From: Clostridiales bacterium
GTDB taxonomy: Bacteria; Bacillota; Clostridia; Christensenellales; Borkfalkiaceae
NCBI GenBank assembly: GCA_022508265.1
Contig: JAFLVP010000001.1
Span: 1 to 64,000, forward strand
Direction of reading: 5' to 3'
DNA length: 64,000 bases
Shown here piece by piece: positions 58,327 through 64,000 of the stretch; the first letter of the stretch is position 1, and each line of letters opens with the position of its first letter. A program made the translations under genes and the position numbers. The notes under the pieces are model-generated. The model had not been told where the DNA came from, did not search any database, and saw only the letters and a program-made list of their open reading frames with translations.

Positions 58327-60048
58327 ATGTGGTGTACAAATTGCAATAAAACTACATATTCAGATACCTGTGAAGTATGCGGAAGTAAAACACAGCAGGA
58401 GACGCCGATAGAGATCTATTGGTGTAGTTCTTGCCGTGTTCCTGTTATTAGGGAACTGTCGGATAATCATCCGCTTGTATGCCCGTGTTGCGGAGAAAAA
58501 ATTAAATATTTGGCTAAAGATTTGCGTCCTGTTTTTCCTGAAGAACGTTTGCTTCTTGAGCTTATTGAAGGTAAACCATTAGCCTATAAATCCGCATCGG
58601 TTTGGGCTGCAGATAGCCGTTACTATATCGATGGTAAACCGACTAACTTATCTATCGAACGATTAAAAAAATTGGATGCTGAAAAATTATCAGGCCAGTT
58701 ACGTGAATATCGGGATAAAAATACATACGACGAATTTGATGATAATATCGGTAGATTTGTGAGATGCAATAGAGAGAGACTTGATGCAATAAAGGAGGAA
58801 GCGTTTTCTTTTGTTCAACAGCAAGTTAAAAACTTTCCTAATCATCAGTTGGTGATTTCGTTTTCTGGAGGAAAAGATTCTACTGTAGTTGCGGATATTG
58901 CAGTTCGTGCATTATCTAATCCTAAAATTGTACACATATTTGGAGACACGACACTTGAGTTTCCAATCACATACGATTATGTAGAACGCTACAGGAAGCA
59001 TAATCCACTTGCTATAATTAAAAAGGCAAAAAATAAAGAACAGGATTTTTATTCAGTATGTGACCAAATCGGTCCGCCGGCACGAATGATGCGTTGGTGC
59101 TGTACAATGTTTAAGACAGGACCCATAACCCGTATTCTTAATTCTGTTTTTAAAGACGCTAAAATATTAACTTTCTACGGAATAAGAAAGCATGAATCTG
59201 TTAGCAGAAGTAAATATGATAGGGTTGCGAACTCTGCTGAAGTAAAAATACAAAAGCAAACGGTTGCGGCGCCAATCTTCTATTGGACAGATTTAGAGGT
59301 ATGGCTCTACATCCTAGGCGAGGATGTGGATTTTAATGATGCATATCGTTTAGGTTACGACAGAGTAGGATGCTGGTGCTGTCCTAATAATAATACTCGT
59401 TCTCAGCTTCTTGCGAAAATATATATGCCAGAGCAATCTGAGAAATGGAGAAATTATTTAATTAGCTTTGCAAAACAAATAGGTAAACCTGATCCTGAAG
59501 TGTATGTCGATGATGGTAAATGGAAGGCACGTCAGGGTGGCAACGGTCTTGCTGCAGCCGAAGATGTTAAAATACGGTATACAAACTGTACTGCAGAGGA
59601 TCACGCAAAAATATATAAACTAAATAAAGCAATTAGTGAAGATTTCTATAATTTATTTATTCCATTTGGTCGAGTAAGCCATGATTTGGGACGAAAATTA
59701 TTACATGAAGTTGTCGTACTTGATCTTGCTACCAATGTACCTATTTTATCAATACAACCTTTCAGGCAATCAGACTATGATTACGCTGTAAAAATCAGGA
59801 CAATGAATGTGGATTTCCATGACAATTTGCAAAGAATGGTATCTTATCAAATAAGAAAATACAATGCTTGCAGAAAGTGTCTAAAATGTGAATCGGTTTG
59901 CCCCTTTGGTGCAATTTCTATTAATTTAGGCGTGTATAAGATTGATGATAAAAAATGTAAACATTGCAAGAAGTGTGTAACGGCAAAATATCTTGATGGT
60001 GGCTGCTTAATGGATCGATTCTTGAAATCAAAAGAGGAACAATTATGA
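58327..60048 (+). CDS. brxP: BrxP-type PAPS reductase-like protein with 4Fe-4S domain
   Basis: A 573-residue protein. Two zinc ribbons are at the N-terminus (CTNC/CEVC and CSSC/CPCC, about 3-60). The PP-loop ATP-binding motif is SFSGGKDST (about 178-186), and a PAPS-reductase core follows with DTTLEFP, WCCTMFK and GIRKHESVSR. The C-terminal ferredoxin-like part carries CRKCLKCESVCPFGA and CKHCKKC (about 515-550), predicted to bind 4Fe-4S clusters. BREX type 4 systems use such a protein in place of the PglX methylase; DndC-like sulfur chemistry on DNA is possible but unproven. Its stop overlaps the next start (ATGA). Confidence 0.85.
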   Translation: MWCTNCNKTTYSDTCEVCGSKTQQETPIEIYWCSSCRVPVIRELSDNHPLVCPCCGEKIKYLAKDLRPVFPEERLLLELIEGKPLAYKSASVWAADSRYYIDGKPTNLSIERLKKLDAEKLSGQLREYRDKNTYDEFDDNIGRFVRCNRERLDAIKEEAFSFVQQQVKNFPNHQLVISFSGGKDSTVVADIAVRALSNPKIVHIFGDTTLEFPITYDYVERYRKHNPLAIIKKAKNKEQDFYSVCDQIGPPARMMRWCCTMFKTGPITRILNSVFKDAKILTFYGIRKHESVSRSKYDRVANSAEVKIQKQTVAAPIFYWTDLEVWLYILGEDVDFNDAYRLGYDRVGCWCCPNNNTRSQLLAKIYMPEQSEKWRNYLISFAKQIGKPDPEVYVDDGKWKARQGGNGLAAAEDVKIRYTNCTAEDHAKIYKLNKAISEDFYNLFIPFGRVSHDLGRKLLHEVVVLDLATNVPILSIQPFRQSDYDYAVKIRTMNVDFHDNLQRMVSYQIRKYNACRKCLKCESVCPFGAISINLGVYKIDDKKCKHCKKCVTAKYLDGGCLMDRFLKSKEEQL

Positions 60049-60923
60049 GAATTAGAGCGCATGAAACATTTTGTATCCGAAAAGGTTGGTTACATAAAGG
60101 TGTTAAAAACATTGTTACACACCCGAGGCTTTTTACTGATAAAGAACTAAATCCTTGCGATATTCTTGGAGTTGGTGCAAACATGGTAAAATCCTTGCGG
60201 TATTGGATGAATGCTGTTGGCATAATGGAAGAAGTTAATGATGGAAATTTGCGTGTTCAACGGCTTACTGATTTTGGAAAAATAATAGACCAATATGATA
60301 GATACTATGAGGAAGACGGTACCAATTGGGCGGTGCATTATATGCTCGCAAAAAATAAGGATCAAGCAACTGCTTGGTACTGGTTTTTTAATGTTTTCAA
60401 ATTAAATTCTTGCGATAAAGCCTTATTTGTGAAAGAACTCGGAGAATATTTACGCACAGAATTAGATTCTTCGTGTTCTGCAAAAATGTTAGAAGATGAG
60501 TTTGACTGTATAGTAAAGACTTATTACTCTAAAGAAAATAATATAACCCCGGAAAACACAATGGTTTGTCCATTAACGGAATTGCATCTTATTGAGCTGA
60601 CTCAAAAAAATAAAGATTATAAAAAATGTGTACCTGATAGGGATTCTCTGCATCCCCTGATAGTATTGGGTGCTATTTGCGATTGGTCTAAGAATGACGA
60701 AATCTTAATTTCAGATATAATGAACAAGGAAGGCAGCGTAGCTAAGATATTTAATTTTGATCGTGCGACTTGTTTCTTTTATTTAGAACAGTTAAGTAAA
60801 ATGGACCTCCTAACTTTAAGTCGAACGGCAGGATTAGATGTCATTAGAATAAACCACAGATTGAGTTTTAACGAGTCTTTAGTGTTATACTATAAGACGA
60901 TTAACGGAGAGCTTGAAGAATGA
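60045..60923 (+). CDS. DUF4007 family protein
   Basis: A 292-residue soluble protein with the DUF4007 pattern. It starts HETFCIRKGWLHKGVKNI, then VGANMVKSLRYWMNAVGIM and TNWAVHYMLAKNKDQATAWYWFFN, and ends in a helix-turn-helix-like C-terminus. DUF4007 proteins accompany PAPS reductase-like proteins in DNA phosphorothioation and BREX-type loci; the biochemical role is unknown. It overlaps both neighbours by 4 bp, so the three products are made together. Confidence 0.85.
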   Translation: MRIRAHETFCIRKGWLHKGVKNIVTHPRLFTDKELNPCDILGVGANMVKSLRYWMNAVGIMEEVNDGNLRVQRLTDFGKIIDQYDRYYEEDGTNWAVHYMLAKNKDQATAWYWFFNVFKLNSCDKALFVKELGEYLRTELDSSCSAKMLEDEFDCIVKTYYSKENNITPENTMVCPLTELHLIELTQKNKDYKKCVPDRDSLHPLIVLGAICDWSKNDEILISDIMNKEGSVAKIFNFDRATCFFYLEQLSKMDLLTLSRTAGLDVIRINHRLSFNESLVLYYKTINGELEE

Positions 60924-63900
60924 ACGGTTTGTATAAAATGATAAAACCTATTGAAGGTTTTCAATATTCAGTAAATATAGCTTACGATATTTACGACGAT
61001 AAAAAAATTAAAAGCTATATCCCTTCGTGCAGTTCATTACAAATTATTGAAGACTTATTGGCTAGTACAGAAAACAAATCTACCGACAGAGCACGAATTT
61101 TAACTGGGTCATATGGTAAGGGTAAGTCACATCTTATTTTATATTCGCTAGCGCTTTTAGCTGGACGAGATGCTTCATTATTCAAGACAGCAATTAAAAA
61201 AGCAGAAACAGTAAATCCTAATCTTGCACAAAACATAAAAGAATACCTTAAATCGAAGAAGAGATTATTGCCGGTTATTGTTAATGCGAATAGCATGGAT
61301 ATTAAATCCACGCTGCTTCAAAGTTTGAGCTCGGCCTTAAGTCAAGCTGGCTTGAAAGATATTATGCCGACAACCTTTTTTGATGTTGCCGTGGATAAAA
61401 TAACTTCTTGGAAAAGAGATTTCCAAGAAACTTATTCCCTTTTTGAGCGCAAAGTAGGAGAATCTGGAACATCCTTTATAAATCAATTAAAAGATTATAA
61501 TCAAAGCTACTACGATTTATTTGTAAAAGTATATCCGGCTCTGACATCAGGAAGTGAATTTAATCCGTTAGCAGGTTCAGATGTAATTGCTGTTTATGAA
61601 AGCGTTATAGAAGCAATTAAACCGCTTGGATACAACGGGATATTCGTTGTTTATGATGAATTTGGCAAGTTTCTTGAAGGAAGCGTCGAAAAATCATCAG
61701 CAATGGATATAAAAATTGTCCAAGATTTTGCCGAAAAGTGCAATCGCAGTGGTGCCAATCAATTACATATTATGCTCATTTCGCATAAAGGTATTGATAA
61801 TTATATTGGTCGCCTTTCAAAAATCAAGGTTGATGCATGGAAAGCTGTATCAAAACGATTCAAGGCAATAACCATTGAAAATAATGAGACTGAATTATTT
61901 GATATGGTGGCGACGGTCCTAGCTAGAGACGAGGAACTATATTCTAAGTTTTTAGTTGAGCATAGCAAATCATTCGATAGATTAAAAGAAATTGTTAGAA
62001 AAGATCACGCATTTAGCGGCATAAATCAGCATGGCGATTTGGCGGAAAAATGCTATCCGTTGCATCCATATACTCTGTTATTGTTGCCTAAAATTTCGGA
62101 ATTAGTTGCTCAAAATGAACGTACAATATTTACTTTCTTATCTTCGACGGAGCGTTCGTCAGTTCCGTATTTTTTGCGTACAGATGATTCGGAATTTCCA
62201 TTAATTGAACCTGACTATATATATGACTATTTTGAAACTCTTTTTAAAGGTGAACCGTACGGTAGCAATATTAAGCAACAGTGGCAAATTGCAACATCGG
62301 CTCTCTCTAAATTAAAAGAGTTTGATAATTTATTGGCGGAGAAAATTGTCAAAACTATAATTCTTATTTACTGTGTAAACGATTTTGAAACGCTTCCTCC
62401 GAGTTGGGATATTATTTGCGATATTTATGCTACTCACTACACGTGGGCTGAAATAGAATCGGCAAAACAGGTTTTAAAAAATTGTCACTTGCTTATAGAA
62501 TTGTTGTATAAGCCTCATGTACGCATTACGGCAGGCAGTAGCCACAATGCTTTAGAAATAATACAACAAGAGAAGTATAGAATAGAGAAAGACGTTAACC
62601 CGAAGGACATTCTCAATGAGTTAATAACAGTTAAATATCTCTATCCTGTACAGTACAACGATGAGAATGAAATTGTTCGCTATTACGAATTCCGGTTTGT
62701 ATATAGTGATGATTTACAATTTATTAATAGACAAGGTCTGGAATTAAATACATCTGCTGATGGCATCGTTTTTGCTGTTCTAGTAAGCAATGAACAAGAA
62801 CTGCAGACGGCAAGAAATGAAATTCTAGCCAATGAAAATCAAAGAGCTATATTTGTACTTCCCAATGAAACATATACTTATTTCAATTTGGTATGGGAGT
62901 TTAAAGCAATACAAAATTTAATTGAGCAATATTCCGGTAAAGAAGTTGAATTGGTTGATGAGCTGACCTACCTTTTAGAGGATAGGTATAATGTATTAAA
63001 TGCCTTTATAGAAAATACTTATTTTAGATTTTCGAAGCACCTATCAAGAGTTTACTATCAGACACAAGAACGATATATAGTAAGAAAAGCTCATTTGCCT
63101 CAATTACTATCAGAAATCACTGCAGAAGTATTTTATCGTACTCCTAAAATAGTAAATGATTTAATAAACAGGAATGAGTTGAGTGGTGCCATAAAAAACG
63201 CAAGGAATAAGATACTGACAGCGTTATTGTCGGAAACAATAAAAAAGGATCTAGGACTTCAAGGGAATGGTCCCGAATTGAATATAATGCGAAGCATGTT
63301 GTTGACTCCGGGAATCCTTATAAATAATGAAGATGCTCAATTGGATTACAATTGCGCAGACGAACGTTTCCGTGAAGTATTACAAGTAATACGCGCCCAC
63401 ATAACTGATTCATCACAAAATGTAAATTTAAATTTAGGGGATCTCTACAATACCTTAATTAAGCCGGAATTCGGATATGGATTAAAAAAAGGCACAATAC
63501 TGATATTTTTGGCAATAGCATTTGTTCAATACAAAGAGCACTTAATAATAAAAAGAAAAGATCGTGAATATGCGCCTTCTGTTGCAATATTAAATGATAT
63601 TGAATTTTCTCCGCAAGATTTTAAAGTTGTGCTTGAACAGTGGGATGACGATAAAGATTCCTACGTTTCAGGATTAGAAAGTATTTTTTCACAATTTATA
63701 AATACATCAGATAGAGCGAGTGGTATATTTACTTATCTTGTGAAAGCTATGCGCAGGTGGTATCTTCAACTAACAAAATTTGAAGTTTCCACTAAGCTCG
63801 TCTGCAATAAAGATGGCTTAATTACGCCGGCAGAAAGTTGCAATTTACGGTTCCGTAATGCATTGAGTAATTCTGAAATTAACGCTCATGAATTCTTATT

Positions 63901-64000
63901 CAAACAGTTACCTGATATTTTTGGCGCAGACACATTGGCAAATGCGCTTGCCGGAGTACGGAATGCCTATCACCAAATAAGTAATACATATCCAAATCTT
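60920..64000 (+). CDS. brxC: BrxC-like P-loop ATPase, 5' part (runs off the window)
   Basis: The frame stays open from ATG 60920 to the last base, giving 1027 residues so far. Walker A is TGSYGKGKSH (about 61-70) and Walker B VVYDEFGKF (about 243-251), followed by LISHKG and helical domains, as in the very large BrxC/PglY ATPases (about 1200 residues). BrxC is a core component of all BREX types and forms complexes with PglZ and the modification subunit. The coupling to BrxP and DUF4007 points to type 4. PglZ and BrxL are expected just beyond the right edge but cannot be seen. Confidence 0.85.
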   Translation, partial: MNGLYKMIKPIEGFQYSVNIAYDIYDDKKIKSYIPSCSSLQIIEDLLASTENKSTDRARILTGSYGKGKSHLILYSLALLAGRDASLFKTAIKKAETVNPNLAQNIKEYLKSKKRLLPVIVNANSMDIKSTLLQSLSSALSQAGLKDIMPTTFFDVAVDKITSWKRDFQETYSLFERKVGESGTSFINQLKDYNQSYYDLFVKVYPALTSGSEFNPLAGSDVIAVYESVIEAIKPLGYNGIFVVYDEFGKFLEGSVEKSSAMDIKIVQDFAEKCNRSGANQLHIMLISHKGIDNYIGRLSKIKVDAWKAVSKRFKAITIENNETELFDMVATVLARDEELYSKFLVEHSKSFDRLKEIVRKDHAFSGINQHGDLAEKCYPLHPYTLLLLPKISELVAQNERTIFTFLSSTERSSVPYFLRTDDSEFPLIEPDYIYDYFETLFKGEPYGSNIKQQWQIATSALSKLKEFDNLLAEKIVKTIILIYCVNDFETLPPSWDIICDIYATHYTWAEIESAKQVLKNCHLLIELLYKPHVRITAGSSHNALEIIQQEKYRIEKDVNPKDILNELITVKYLYPVQYNDENEIVRYYEFRFVYSDDLQFINRQGLELNTSADGIVFAVLVSNEQELQTARNEILANENQRAIFVLPNETYTYFNLVWEFKAIQNLIEQYSGKEVELVDELTYLLEDRYNVLNAFIENTYFRFSKHLSRVYYQTQERYIVRKAHLPQLLSEITAEVFYRTPKIVNDLINRNELSGAIKNARNKILTALLSETIKKDLGLQGNGPELNIMRSMLLTPGILINNEDAQLDYNCADERFREVLQVIRAHITDSSQNVNLNLGDLYNTLIKPEFGYGLKKGTILIFLAIAFVQYKEHLIIKRKDREYAPSVAILNDIEFSPQDFKVVLEQWDDDKDSYVSGLESIFSQFINTSDRASGIFTYLVKAMRRWYLQLTKFEVSTKLVCNKDGLITPAESCNLRFRNALSNSEINAHEFLFKQLPDIFGADTLANALAGVRNAYHQISNTYPNL

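Noticed and set aside
58327-60048. Assimilatory PAPS reductase (CysH) for sulfate reduction
   Set aside because: The zinc ribbons, ferredoxin-like tail and coupling to DUF4007 and a BrxC-like ATPase in a defence island do not fit sulfate assimilation, and no other sulfate gene is present.
1-64000. tRNA or rRNA genes
   Set aside because: No cloverleaf with a T-loop GTTCGANTC-type sequence and acceptor pairing, and no rRNA-like stretch, was recognised by eye on either strand.

Overview
The window is a piece of the chromosome of a spore-forming member of the Bacillota, class Clostridia, most likely an uncultured gut-type lineage. The evidence is a full sporulation set (SpmA/SpmB, SpoIVFA/SpoIVFB, a SipL-like SPOCS-LysM protein, a GerA-type germinant receptor operon, CotF-type coat proteins), the veg - sipL - ispE order known from clostridia, a pyrophosphate-type phosphofructokinase, and sigma-A promoters with 17-bp spacers. 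No species can be named from the sequence alone.

Bases 1-44,340 are GC-balanced core genome, mostly rightward. In order: cysS (3' part), a TIR/RCC1 protein, a short alaS, rplM-rpsI, a duplicated rpsI 3' end, a small membrane protein, pfk, a lipoprotein, veg, sipL, ispE, a cysteine desulfurase, spmAB (leftward), metG-tatD, rsmA, spoIVFA-spoIVFB, a leftward block (phospholipase C-like protein, DNA glycosylase, DUF4097-DUF1700-PadR), the gerA-type operon, trmB, a metallophosphoesterase, a motif-poor carbamoyltransferase, queH, an ABC ATPase lacking several motifs, a heavy-metal transporter-like protein, and a run of membrane, methyltransferase, hslO and repeat-protein genes. Spore-coat genes and an AbrB fragment close the region.

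At about 44.3 kb the sequence becomes clearly AT-rich and codon use changes. Bases 44.4-64.0 kb form an accessory defence island. It holds an RloC-like putative anticodon nuclease, an AAA_14/DUF4143 ATPase, gene debris, a 1134-residue helicase with a probable C-terminal nuclease, an 1158-residue KAP/YobI-type membrane NTPase, two genes resembling an integrative element relic (RusA-like and winged-helix proteins), and the start of a BREX type 4-like operon (BrxP - DUF4007 protein - BrxC) that runs off the right edge.

The best candidates for something undescribed are the helicase-nuclease next to the KAP/YobI membrane NTPase, and the TIR-RCC1 protein in the core region. Non-coding points of interest are a C-rich small RNA candidate, a PadR operator overlapping its own promoter, genes that look leaderless, a recurrent C-run motif at gene ends, and palindromic intergenic repeats. 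All family names come from motifs read by eye; no database search was run.
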